A DNA stretch of 64,000 nt from VXPQ01 sp965117025. GTDB lineage: Bacteria; Bacteroidota; Rhodothermia; Rhodothermales; VXPQ01. The stretch's first letter is position 1, and the number at the start of each line of letters is the position of its first letter. The notes below the pieces were generated by a model. It was given only the letters and a program-made list of their open reading frames with translations. It was not told the origin of the DNA and ran no database searches. Position numbers and translations under genes: made by a program. The stretch is taken from NCBI GenBank assembly GCA_965117025.1, contig OZ220746.1, positions 2,666,001-2,730,000 on the forward strand, written 5' to 3'. Of this stretch, positions 25,674 through 33,327 are shown one piece after another.

Positions 25674-25703
25674 TTGACAACCGAATTCCCTATGATGTAT
25701 TCT
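25674..25703 (+). promoter_or_regulatory. Sigma-70-like promoter of the Cache/T9SS gene
   Basis: A perfect TTGACA (25674-25679), an 18-bp spacer and TATTCT (25698-25703). The predicted start lies about 85 nt before the ATG at 25795, and the short hairpin at 25725-25740 would be in the leader. Confidence 0.5.
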
Positions 25704-25724
25704 ATAAAGAAATATAAATAAAAA

Positions 25725-25740
25725 CCGCTGTCCCAAGCGG
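25725..25740 (-). terminator. Weak terminator-like hairpin
   Basis: A 5-bp stem CCGCT/AGCGG with a 6-nt loop. On the minus strand it is followed by TTTTTATTTATATTT. No minus-strand gene ends upstream of it, so it is either a barrier to antisense transcription or just a leader hairpin of the plus-strand gene. Confidence 0.25.
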
Positions 25741-25794
25741 CATAACCCGGCGTGGCAGCGCCCTTGAATCCGCGAAAAAACCCTGTACGAGACT

Positions 25795-28116
25795 ATGAAG
25801 ACCGTAACGTCGATGTTTTTTGGGTGCTTGCTGGTGTTTGCAGGCATATTTGCTGGTGTGCGCCCAGCCTTTGCACAAGATGTTTGTCCGAGGCCGGCTG
25901 ACGTTGCGGCCATACCCGAGGACATAACCACGGCTGCACAGGTGGAGAGTGGCCAGGCCAACCTGGCACAACTCGTGGAGGATTATTGGCAGTACGCAAT
26001 TTCAATCACTGCTTCTCCATTGTCTTCTCCACTGGCGGCCGGCTACCTCGGATGTGTTCTGACGCATGAGGGTCCCTGGAATTCCGGTTCCACCTACATT
26101 GCTACAATGACGCTTAAAGGCACCCTGGCTCTGCACGGACAGGATGTGCTTTTGACGGGCGGCGTGGTCGATGCTGCTATGCTCGAGGAAGTCAGTGCAG
26201 CAGCAGCTTCGTCGACGCAGGGCGGTGATTTCACGTATGAGGGCGACGACGGCTACGCCCGGCCTTACTTTAATCCGGACGGCAGTGCAGGCATCCTGAC
26301 CGCCGGCCTCGACATTCAGGAATCCCACGTCACGGAAGCCGAGGTCGATCCCGGCGATCCCCCCGCCGTACAGGCCCGCGACGTGATGGATCGTGAGAGC
26401 CTGAAGGCCTTCGTGAACGGAGCGGCGGACTATGCCCAGGCGCTCTATGATGCGGAAGGCTATGACGCCGGTCTTAGAATAAAGAGGGTATTCCGGGATA
26501 CGACGGGATACTGGAGGTATGGTCCCACGTACCTCTTTATCATGGACGGCACCGGCTACACGTATTTCCACGGGGCATTTCCAGAGAAATACGAGCTTCA
26601 GGCTCCCACGCAAACCCTCAGGGACGCCGTTACCGGGGAACTCATTCTGCCGCAGATTATCGAGGCGGCGGCGAGCAACCCCGAGGGAGGCTTCGTCACG
26701 TATCATTTCGACAATCCCGATGACGACACCGACAGCGCCGACATACCCAAAGTGACCTTCGCCCGCCAGTATGAGTTTACGTTCACCCTGCCCAATGGCG
26801 CCGAGGCAACCAATGTATTCATCATGGGCGCCGGTATATATGAGAGTGCAGTGGCGGCGTGCCAGAGGCCGGAGGGAATTCCGGCCCTGGACCCGAACGC
26901 ACCAACGGCTAAACAGGTGGAGGACGGTGAGGCCACCCTTACAGAATTCGTGACCGGTTTGTTGTCATACTCACGGCTAATCCGGAATCACGAGCTGTCG
27001 AACGGGTACGCCGGATGTCTTTTGACGCATGAGGGGCCCTGGAAGTACGGTTCCACGTACGTGGTTACCATGACGACCAACGGCAGACTGGGTCTGCACG
27101 GAGCAAATGTGGTTTTGTCGGGCAGACTACTCGACCCGGATGTTATCGGGAAGATCAGTGATGCGGCTACTTCGTCGCGGCTTGGCGGCACTTTCGAGTA
27201 TGAAAGGGACGACGGGTACGCCGGCCCGTACTTCAACCCCGACGGCAGCCAGGCCCTCGTGACCATCGGTCTCGATATTCAGGAATCCCACCTCGTGGAC
27301 GAACCCTTCGACCCCGGCGAGGCCCCTGCCGTAACGGCCCGCGATGTGACGGACCGTGAAAGTCTGAAGGCTTTCGTGACCGGAGCAAGGGATTACCTTG
27401 GGGAAATCTACGAGGCGGAAGGCTATGAAGGCCGCCTTAGAATAAAGAGGGCGCTTCGTGATCCGAACGGACACTGGAGAAACGGCCCCATCTACCTCTT
27501 TACCATGGAACGCACCGGCTACACGTTCTTTCACGGGGCATTTCCGGAGAAATACGAGTTTCAAACCCCCACGGAGACCCTCAGAGACGCCGTTACCGGA
27601 GAGCTCATTCTACCGCAGATTATCGCGGCGGCGGCCAGAAACAACGGAGAGGGAGACTTCGTCACGTATCATTTCGACAACCCCGACGACGACACGGACA
27701 GCGCCGAAATACCCAAGGTGACCTACGCTCTGGAGCGTAAATTTAAAATCACCCTCCCCGATAGTACCGAAAGAACCAATGTAGTCATCATTGGCGCCGG
27801 CATATATGGGACCGAACCGACGTCGGTCGAGCCTGTGAACGGAGAAATTCCTGCGGCGTTCGCGCTGGAGCAGAATTATCCGAACCCGTTCAATCCCTCC
27901 ACGACGATCGAGTTCTCCCTCGAGCGGGCGCAGGCGATCACGCTGACGGTCTATGACGTACTCGGCCGCGAGGTCCGTGTGCTGGCGGACGGCGTGCAGC
28001 CGGCGGGCCGCTACAGCATCTCGTTCGATGGAGCGGGTCTCGCCGGGGGTACGTACCTGTACGTGCTGCGGACCGGGCAGAATGTTTCTGTGAAGAAGAT
28101 GACCCTGCTCAAGTAA
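25795..28116 (+). CDS. Secreted tandem Cache-domain protein with T9SS type A sorting tail
   Basis: 773 residues. The signal peptide ends near AGVRPAFAQ. The mature part is a duplication: residues ~30-350 and ~352-680 align with a period of 321 residues (963 bp). Each copy contains two Cache-like units. The first is LTHEGPW.SGSTY-type with a GDDGYARPYFNPDG or DDGYAGPYFNPDGS strand. The second is PTYLFIMDGTGYTYFHGAFP-like, resembling sCache_2, ending GAGIY. The C-terminus (about 690-773; ALEQNYPNPFNPSTTIEFSL, VYDVLGREVRVLADG, SVKKMTLLK) is a Por/T9SS type A sorting domain, so the protein is exported through the outer membrane. Cache modules normally sense small ligands as part of receptors; here there is no membrane anchor. 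Confidence 0.85.
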   Translation: MKTVTSMFFGCLLVFAGIFAGVRPAFAQDVCPRPADVAAIPEDITTAAQVESGQANLAQLVEDYWQYAISITASPLSSPLAAGYLGCVLTHEGPWNSGSTYIATMTLKGTLALHGQDVLLTGGVVDAAMLEEVSAAAASSTQGGDFTYEGDDGYARPYFNPDGSAGILTAGLDIQESHVTEAEVDPGDPPAVQARDVMDRESLKAFVNGAADYAQALYDAEGYDAGLRIKRVFRDTTGYWRYGPTYLFIMDGTGYTYFHGAFPEKYELQAPTQTLRDAVTGELILPQIIEAAASNPEGGFVTYHFDNPDDDTDSADIPKVTFARQYEFTFTLPNGAEATNVFIMGAGIYESAVAACQRPEGIPALDPNAPTAKQVEDGEATLTEFVTGLLSYSRLIRNHELSNGYAGCLLTHEGPWKYGSTYVVTMTTNGRLGLHGANVVLSGRLLDPDVIGKISDAATSSRLGGTFEYERDDGYAGPYFNPDGSQALVTIGLDIQESHLVDEPFDPGEAPAVTARDVTDRESLKAFVTGARDYLGEIYEAEGYEGRLRIKRALRDPNGHWRNGPIYLFTMERTGYTFFHGAFPEKYEFQTPTETLRDAVTGELILPQIIAAAARNNGEGDFVTYHFDNPDDDTDSAEIPKVTYALERKFKITLPDSTERTNVVIIGAGIYGTEPTSVEPVNGEIPAAFALEQNYPNPFNPSTTIEFSLERAQAITLTVYDVLGREVRVLADGVQPAGRYSISFDGAGLAGGTYLYVLRTGQNVSVKKMTLLK
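26061..27800 (+). repeat. 963-bp direct duplication inside the Cache/T9SS gene
   Basis: The stretch beginning GACGCATGAGG at 26061 recurs at 27024, and similarity continues through the motifs encoding FPEKYE and YHFDNPDDDTDSA. Copies have diverged in sequence but keep the same frame and length, so it is an old in-frame tandem duplication of a two-unit Cache module. Confidence 0.8.
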
Positions 28117-28205
28117 TTCCTTCCGACGGGGCAGTTCTTGTTTACGGCTTCTTTGCTGGCGCCGTACACCCTCTGCCCTGACGAATCGGTTGCTGGAAGA
28201 ATCTG

Positions 28206-29654
28206 ATGGCACAAGGGAGCGACAAGGGACCGGTTGCAGGCGTGCGCGACGACCTGCGGATGTCACCAGAGGTAATGCTGGATCTTGCGCGCCGCGTGGC
28301 GGAGCTTGTGGTGGGGCGGATCGAGGGGCTGCCTGAGGAGACTGCCTGGGACGGAGAGTTCAGGGAGGGGCTCATCAAGCAGCTGGCAGAGGCTCCCCCC
28401 GAGGAGGGGCGTCCTGCGGAGGAGGTGATCGAGCAGGCCGCCCGCGATATTCTCCCGTTCGCGGCCCGGAACGATCATCCTCGTTTTTTCGGGTTTATCC
28501 CTTCGTCGCCCACCTGGCCGGGGATACTGGCGGACTTCATGGTGGCCGGGCACCAGGTGAACCAGTGTACATGGCTGACCTCAAGCGGTCCGAGCCAACT
28601 CGAACTGGTCGTCATCGACTGGATTCGCAGCTGGCTGGGCTATCCGGAGAGCGCCGGAGGCCTGTTGACGAGCGGGGGTTCGGCGGCCAGCCTCAATGCG
28701 TTTGTTGCGGCTCGGGAAGTGGCTGGAGATCCTGATCGCGCGACCGTATACATGAGCGACCAGAGTCACAGTGCGCAGGTCCGCGCAGCCCGCATCATCG
28801 GGGTTCGTGCGGAGTGCATCCGCAAGATCGCCTGCGACGGGCGTTACCGTCTGGACGTGGAGGCGCTTGCCCGGGCCGTGGCTGAAGACCGCGCCTCCGG
28901 GTTTACTCCCATTGCGGTGTGTGCGAACGCCGGAGCGGGCAGTACGGGCGCCATCGATCCGCTTGAGGAGATGGCGGACTACTGCGAGGCGGAAGGCATC
29001 TGGCTGCATGTGGATGCGGCGTACGGCGGCTTCGGCGCGGTGACCGAGCGCGGCAAGGAGCTTTTGCGCGGGATCGAGCGGGCCGATTCGATCGTGGTCG
29101 ACGCCCACAAGTGGTTCTTCCAGCCGTACGAAGCGGGCTGTCTGCTGGTGAAGGATGCAAAGACGCTCGAGAACGCCTTCGTGATACCGCACGACATGCT
29201 TCAGGACACGATATGGGGTGCGAACCACCCGAATTTCTCGGATCGGGGCTTGCAACTGAGTCGTTCGGTCCGTGCGTTGAAGATATGGATGTCGGTTCAG
29301 ACGTTCGGTATGGCTGCGTTCCGCCGGGCGGTATCGCAGGGGATGGAGTTGGCCGCCCGCGCCGAGGAGTACATTCGGGAGAGTCCGGCGATGGAGGTGT
29401 TGAATCCCGCGTCGCTGGGTATTGTGTGTTTCCGGTTCAACCCCGAAGACATGGACCTTGACGAAGAGGTTCTGGAGGAGGTCAACCGGAATGTGCTTGC
29501 CCGCGTGTTTTGGGAGGAGCGAGCGTTCATGTCGTCGACGAAGCTGGCCGGGAAGTTTTCTCTCAGGCTGTGCATCGTGAATCACACGACGACCTGGGGG
29601 GATGTGCGCGAGACCCTGGAGGCCATCGAGCAATTCGGGATGGAAGCCTTATAG
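28206..29654 (+). CDS. Pyridoxal-phosphate-dependent aromatic-L-amino-acid-type decarboxylase
   Basis: 482 residues. Group II decarboxylase landmarks are HPRFFGFIPSSPTWPGILADF, NQCTWLTSSGPSQLELVVIDW, GGLLTSGGSAASLNAF, LHVDAAYGGFGAVTERGKELL and DAHKWFFQPYEAGCLLVKD, where the lysine of HKW binds PLP. Relatives decarboxylate tryptophan, tyrosine, DOPA or histidine; some act as aldehyde synthases. The gene is richer in G+C than its neighbours by eye and is followed by a 40-nt IS21-terminus-like sequence (29675). A GGAAGAA ribosome-binding site precedes the ATG. Substrate cannot be decided. Confidence 0.9.
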   Translation: MAQGSDKGPVAGVRDDLRMSPEVMLDLARRVAELVVGRIEGLPEETAWDGEFREGLIKQLAEAPPEEGRPAEEVIEQAARDILPFAARNDHPRFFGFIPSSPTWPGILADFMVAGHQVNQCTWLTSSGPSQLELVVIDWIRSWLGYPESAGGLLTSGGSAASLNAFVAAREVAGDPDRATVYMSDQSHSAQVRAARIIGVRAECIRKIACDGRYRLDVEALARAVAEDRASGFTPIAVCANAGAGSTGAIDPLEEMADYCEAEGIWLHVDAAYGGFGAVTERGKELLRGIERADSIVVDAHKWFFQPYEAGCLLVKDAKTLENAFVIPHDMLQDTIWGANHPNFSDRGLQLSRSVRALKIWMSVQTFGMAAFRRAVSQGMELAARAEEYIRESPAMEVLNPASLGIVCFRFNPEDMDLDEEVLEEVNRNVLARVFWEERAFMSSTKLAGKFSLRLCIVNHTTTWGDVRETLEAIEQFGMEAL

Positions 29655-29674
29655 AAGGCAAACAGGGTCGAATA

Positions 29675-29714
29675 CTGGTATTGCCGGCGAGTAGGCACTG
29701 TCCTTTTACAGTGG
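29675..29714. repeat. Dispersed repeat family 3, copy 1 (IS21-terminus-like)
   Basis: About 29 of 36 positions match 54781-54816 (shared core CCGGCGAGT, then CACT and TTTTACA). The sequence contains a CACTGT-CCTTTT-ACAGTG hairpin. The pattern GTGGCCACT/TTTTACA next to CCGGCGA recalls the multiple terminal repeats of IS21-family elements; no istA or istB is present. Confidence 0.4.
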
Positions 29715-29837
29715 CTATTTACCTCATCCTGACGGAGAATGCCGCCCAAAAGGAAAGGCCTTGTTTTAGACGGCGAAGAGTCCTAAAATGCAAGTTGGCG
29801 CGGACGCAACGCTCACCAATAACCGAAGGAAATTACA

Positions 29838-30473
29838 ATGGCTGTCAATGCTGCTTGGGAACAGAAAGAAGGAATCGCAATTGCTCAAATTTCGGGACGC
29901 ATTGACAGCACCAGTGCTTCTGAATTTCAAGGTGCTTTGGAGTCCGGACTCCATGGTGACAACCGGATCGTGGTGCTCGATTTCGAGCAAGTAAACTATA
30001 TCAGTAGTGCGGGCTTGCGGGTTATTGTGGCGATTGCCAAGCGACTCAGGGAACAAGATGTGAAACTTGCGCTCTGTTCCCTCTCGAAGCCGGTGTACGA
30101 AGTCTTTTCGGTCAGTGGCTTTGATCAACTTATAGCAATTCGCGCTTCGCAAGCTCAGGCGCTCGGTGAACTCGATGGTAGCGGTAGCAAGGAAGAAGAG
30201 ACGGTATTCGCGCCGGCAGATCTCGAAAGCTCGTTCGATACCGATATTATAGCGGATAACATGCGCGATATAGCGGCCTTTACGATTGAGAAATACGAAT
30301 TCAGGCATGACTGTACACTCTCTGAGGAGATGCGCGAGAGGGCGAAAGCAAAGATAGAAAGGGCATTGTCGCAGCGGGTTGGGAATATGCAGCAGTTGCA
30401 CCAACGCATTCTGAGAGCAATGTTTGTCTTGGCGGACGAAACCCTTGATGAGCTGGTCGGCGGTAAGGACTGA
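29838..30473 (+). CDS. STAS-domain protein (anti-sigma factor antagonist type) with C-terminal extension
   Basis: 211 residues. Residues 1-105 are a STAS domain: IAIAQISGRIDSTSASEFQGAL, IVVLDFEQVNYISSAGLRVIVAIAKRL, the SSAGLR serine being the site phosphorylated in SpoIIAA-like antagonists. Residues ~110-211 form a second helical segment (LESSFDTDIIADNMRDIAAFTIEKYEF, LSEEMRERAKAKIERALSQRVGNM) that I do not recognise and that is absent from ordinary 110-residue antagonists. An AAGGA ribosome-binding site precedes the ATG. No anti-sigma kinase or PP2C phosphatase gene is nearby. A role in partner-switching signalling is inferred. Confidence 0.8.
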   Translation: MAVNAAWEQKEGIAIAQISGRIDSTSASEFQGALESGLHGDNRIVVLDFEQVNYISSAGLRVIVAIAKRLREQDVKLALCSLSKPVYEVFSVSGFDQLIAIRASQAQALGELDGSGSKEEETVFAPADLESSFDTDIIADNMRDIAAFTIEKYEFRHDCTLSEEMRERAKAKIERALSQRVGNMQQLHQRILRAMFVLADETLDELVGGKD

Positions 30474-30548
30474 GAAGACCCGCGCGTCTTGTCGGAGTTT
30501 GTGAGAGGTGTATGTGTGGTGGCGTTCGCTTTTCGGGAACCCCCTCCA

Positions 30549-31199
30549 ATGAACAACTTACCCGCGGATGTTACGATACGCTATCTCCATTCCGAAGATG
30601 GTGATGGGGCCAGGATGCGAGCCTTGCTTTCCGTGGAAGAGACCCAGCGCGTTGAGGCATTTGCCGATCCGAAGCGTCGCAAGGAATTCGTGTTGGGCAG
30701 GGCGGCTGCCCGCCTGCTCTTGTCCGAGCGCCTTGCTGTGACGCCCTCTGAAGTGGCGCTCAGGGTGGCGGAGAGCGGCGTCGTTGAGGTCGCTTCGGGT
30801 GGATTGTATCTTTCCATTTCCCATTCCGGGGATTGGGCTGTTGCTGTCGCATCCCCACGTTGGATCGGGGTGGATATCGAGCGGATAGCCCCGCGGTTTC
30901 CCGAACTTGAACAATATATGCTACACCCCGACGAATCGTCCTTGGCGGATGTGTTGCCTCTCGACAAGGAACGGGCGAACATTTTATGCTGGACCCTGAA
31001 AGAAGCAACCCTCAAGGCCATGCACAGGGGCCTGGCTTATTCTCCGAAGAAACTTCTCCTCGATGTGGATTTCGAGGCCGGCCGGGCAACCGTTCGGGAT
31101 GCCGATAGCCGTCTTTGGGAAGCCTGGTTTGAAGAGCGGGATGGCTATTATGCGGCGGTATCGGTTGCTTCGCGAGCCACGATGCCATCAAGGTCGTGA
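30549..31199 (+). CDS. 4'-phosphopantetheinyl transferase, Sfp type
   Basis: 216 residues from the ATG at 30549; a TTG at 30489 would add 20 residues with no family match. Sfp-type motifs are SHSGDWAVAVAS, WIGVDIERIAPRF (Mg2+-binding GVDIE) and WTLKEATLKAMHRGL (the W-x-x-KEA motif). These enzymes transfer the phosphopantetheine arm of CoA to carrier-protein serines. The gene is followed by the PabB-PabC fusion gene on the same strand after 57 bp. No polyketide or peptide synthase is in the window, so the target carrier is unknown; it could serve fatty-acid ACP. Confidence 0.88.
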   Translation: MNNLPADVTIRYLHSEDGDGARMRALLSVEETQRVEAFADPKRRKEFVLGRAAARLLLSERLAVTPSEVALRVAESGVVEVASGGLYLSISHSGDWAVAVASPRWIGVDIERIAPRFPELEQYMLHPDESSLADVLPLDKERANILCWTLKEATLKAMHRGLAYSPKKLLLDVDFEAGRATVRDADSRLWEAWFEERDGYYAAVSVASRATMPSRS

Positions 31200-31256
31200 A
31201 AGTTGAGCACATCGATACAAAAGTGATATTCCGACCACCTGTTTTGTGAGTGCGGT

Positions 31257-33158
31257 ATGAGCGGGGCAAGGGAATTGCTTCCATCTTGTGACAAACGCGC
31301 CGAGGCAGCGCCCGGAAAGGTTGTTCTGGGACCCGGATGGAACGGATGCGGAGGGGCTGTTTTGCAAGGGTTGCAGCAAACATTCGCGGCCTATGCACTC
31401 GACGAGGTGCGCCCCATGCTGGACAAGGCCTGTCGGGCGGCGGAAGATGGGCTTCATGTAGCCGGTTTTGTGGCCTATGAGGCGGCGCCTGCATTTGACC
31501 GGGCAATGCAATGCAAACTTTCCCGCACGCCCCTCGTCTGGATGGCTGCCTTTGCGGACCGCTATGCATGGGCGCTCGACCATGCCCCGTCGGATTTTGC
31601 CTCTCTTCCGGTTCCACTTCCTGCGCGCTTTGCATATGATCCGGCGCACTATCATTCTCTCGTCAAGACCGTCCGAAAGCATATCCGGGAAGGCGACGTC
31701 TATCAGGTCAATATCACTGGTCCGATGTCCTTTATCCCTCCCTGCGGGCCATGGCCCCTCTTTCAAGCCCTGCTGCGTCGTCAGCCGGTGCCTTATGCAG
31801 CCTGGCTTGACGCCGGACCCGTCCGGATACTCAGTTGCTCGCCCGAATTATTCTTTGATCGCCGGGGCGATTGCGTAATGACCCGACCGATGAAGGGCAC
31901 GGTGCCCAGAGGACGCAATGCTTCGGAAGACACGGTGTTCGAGCAGTGGCTGGAAAAGGATGAAAAAAATCGCGCCGAGAATGTCATGATCGTTGATTTG
32001 CTCCGTAACGATTTGTCTAAATGCTGTGAGCCGGGCTCGGTACATACCGCGGATCTGTTCAGAACGGAACGTTACGAAACGCTTATTCAGATGACCACGT
32101 CTGTTCAGGGCCGTCTGTCTCCAGGTGCGGCTACCCAGGATATTTTTGCGGCATTGTTTCCATGCGGTTCCGTGACCGGCGCACCCAAAGTAAGGGCCAT
32201 GGATATTATCCATCGCTGTGAATCGGAGCCGCGCGGCGCATATTGTGGCGCCGTAGGGTATATGCACAGGGACCGTGCGGTTTTCAATGTTGCGATCAGG
32301 ACGGCCGAGGTGTTGCCCGGGGAAGCGCGCCTCGGCGTGGGCAGCGGCCTCGTGTGGGATTCCGTTCCGGAAGAAGAATACGAGGAATGCTTGCTCAAGG
32401 CCGGATTCCTGACCGGTTTGAATGCGCCGCCGGGGTACGGTTCTTCCGTCGCGTCGTCTCCTTCGGTGCTGTTACGGGAGCGGGGACCGGCAGGGGATAT
32501 ACTTCCCCCTTTACTGATCGAAACCATGCGCTGTGGAGATGGCGCCATTGCGCTCCTTGAGAGACATGTGGATCGCGTACGTACGTCCGCCCAAACTCTG
32601 GGGTATGATTTCGACGAACAAGTCTTTCGCCAGTGTGTAGCGGATGCCGCTTGTTTACAGGGGGAGTGCAGGATCCGCGCCACGCTGGATGTTTCCGGGC
32701 GCCTCGAAGTATCCGTGCATCCGCTTGATGTAGTACATGCGTCCGGGTCCAGGCGTCTTTGCCTTGCTGGCGTACGTGTTGATTCCTCGGATCCGTACCG
32801 CCGCCACAAAACGACATACCGGGAGCACTACGACCGCCTGTACCGCGAGGCGGTACGGGAGGGGTTCGACGAGGTGATTTTTTTGAACGAGCGTGGAGAA
32901 GTGGCCGAGGGGTCTCGCACAAATGTCGTCGCAAAATTCGGCTCCCGGCGCATTACTCCCCCGGTGGATTCAGGTGCGCTTCCGGGGGTATACCGGCGCT
33001 TCCTTCTGGAGACGTGCAGCGATTTGGAAGAAGGTGTGCTGTTTTCCGAGGATTTGCGCCGTGCGGACGCGCTCTATGTATGCAACGCCGTGGCGGGATG
33101 CGTCCGGGCCTGTTTGTACGGTGCGTCCGACCGGATCCATGAGGCATCCTCAACCTGA
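31257..33158 (+). CDS. pabBC: Fused aminodeoxychorismate synthase component I / aminodeoxychorismate lyase
   Basis: 633 residues. Residues ~1-385 form the chorismate-binding synthase. ILSCSPELFF, then RPMKGTVPRGRN carries the P-x-KGT lysine that marks PabB rather than TrpE (which has PIAGT). GSVTGAPKVRAMDIIHRCE and GAYCGAVGYM follow. Residues ~410-633 are a class-IV aminotransferase-like lyase with HKTTYREHYDRLYREA and DEVIFLNERGEVAEGSRTNVV. Together they convert chorismate to 4-aminobenzoate for folate, with a glutamine amidotransferase partner that may be shared with TrpG (62190). It lies 57 bp behind the PPTase gene. A repeat element lies between it and acs. Confidence 0.92.
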   Translation: MSGARELLPSCDKRAEAAPGKVVLGPGWNGCGGAVLQGLQQTFAAYALDEVRPMLDKACRAAEDGLHVAGFVAYEAAPAFDRAMQCKLSRTPLVWMAAFADRYAWALDHAPSDFASLPVPLPARFAYDPAHYHSLVKTVRKHIREGDVYQVNITGPMSFIPPCGPWPLFQALLRRQPVPYAAWLDAGPVRILSCSPELFFDRRGDCVMTRPMKGTVPRGRNASEDTVFEQWLEKDEKNRAENVMIVDLLRNDLSKCCEPGSVHTADLFRTERYETLIQMTTSVQGRLSPGAATQDIFAALFPCGSVTGAPKVRAMDIIHRCESEPRGAYCGAVGYMHRDRAVFNVAIRTAEVLPGEARLGVGSGLVWDSVPEEEYEECLLKAGFLTGLNAPPGYGSSVASSPSVLLRERGPAGDILPPLLIETMRCGDGAIALLERHVDRVRTSAQTLGYDFDEQVFRQCVADAACLQGECRIRATLDVSGRLEVSVHPLDVVHASGSRRLCLAGVRVDSSDPYRRHKTTYREHYDRLYREAVREGFDEVIFLNERGEVAEGSRTNVVAKFGSRRITPPVDSGALPGVYRRFLLETCSDLEEGVLFSEDLRRADALYVCNAVAGCVRACLYGASDRIHEASST

Positions 33159-33170
33159 AAACAATCTTCA

Positions 33171-33257
33171 GGGGCCTGCCACACTGCTTCGTCATTCCTT
33201 GTCGGCGTATCCCTCTGAGCCTCTGGGCTTTGCGGACGTAATCACAGAGTATCCTTG
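33171..33257 (+). mobile_element. Dispersed repeat family 1, copy A (3' half)
   Basis: Runs from GGGGCCTGCCACACTGCTTC to CAGAGTATCCTTGG. It matches 39181-39268 and, in reverse orientation, 42229-42312, ending with the family terminus (GCGGACnTnATCAnAGAGTATCCTT). Only the right half is present. It lies 13 bp after the pabBC stop and ends 70 bp before the acs ATG. Confidence 0.65.
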
Positions 33258-33327
33258 GAATGGATTGGACGAATTGCCATACGTTTAGTACGTTACAGGG
33301 TTGTACAACGAACCGGATAAACGATCA

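Larger units (their letters stand above)
25442..25794. other. 353-bp divergent intergenic region between xylB and the Cache/T9SS gene
   Basis: Contains a TTGACA-type promoter for the plus-strand gene (25674-25703) and a second TTGACA (25546-25551) without a convincing -10 partner. It also holds a short hairpin CCGCT-GTCCCA-AGCGG (25725-25740), which on the minus strand is followed by an A/T-rich TTTTTATTT tail. No coding frame was recognised. Confidence 0.4.

Noticed and set aside
26002..26706. Long antisense frames opposite the Cache/T9SS gene
   Set aside because: They mirror the coding strand's codon bias, show no family similarity and appear in both duplicated copies as expected for shadows.
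31257..33158. TrpE instead of PabB for the first half of the fusion protein
   Set aside because: The active-site motif is RPMKGT with the lysine of aminodeoxychorismate synthase, and it is fused to a PabC-like lyase.
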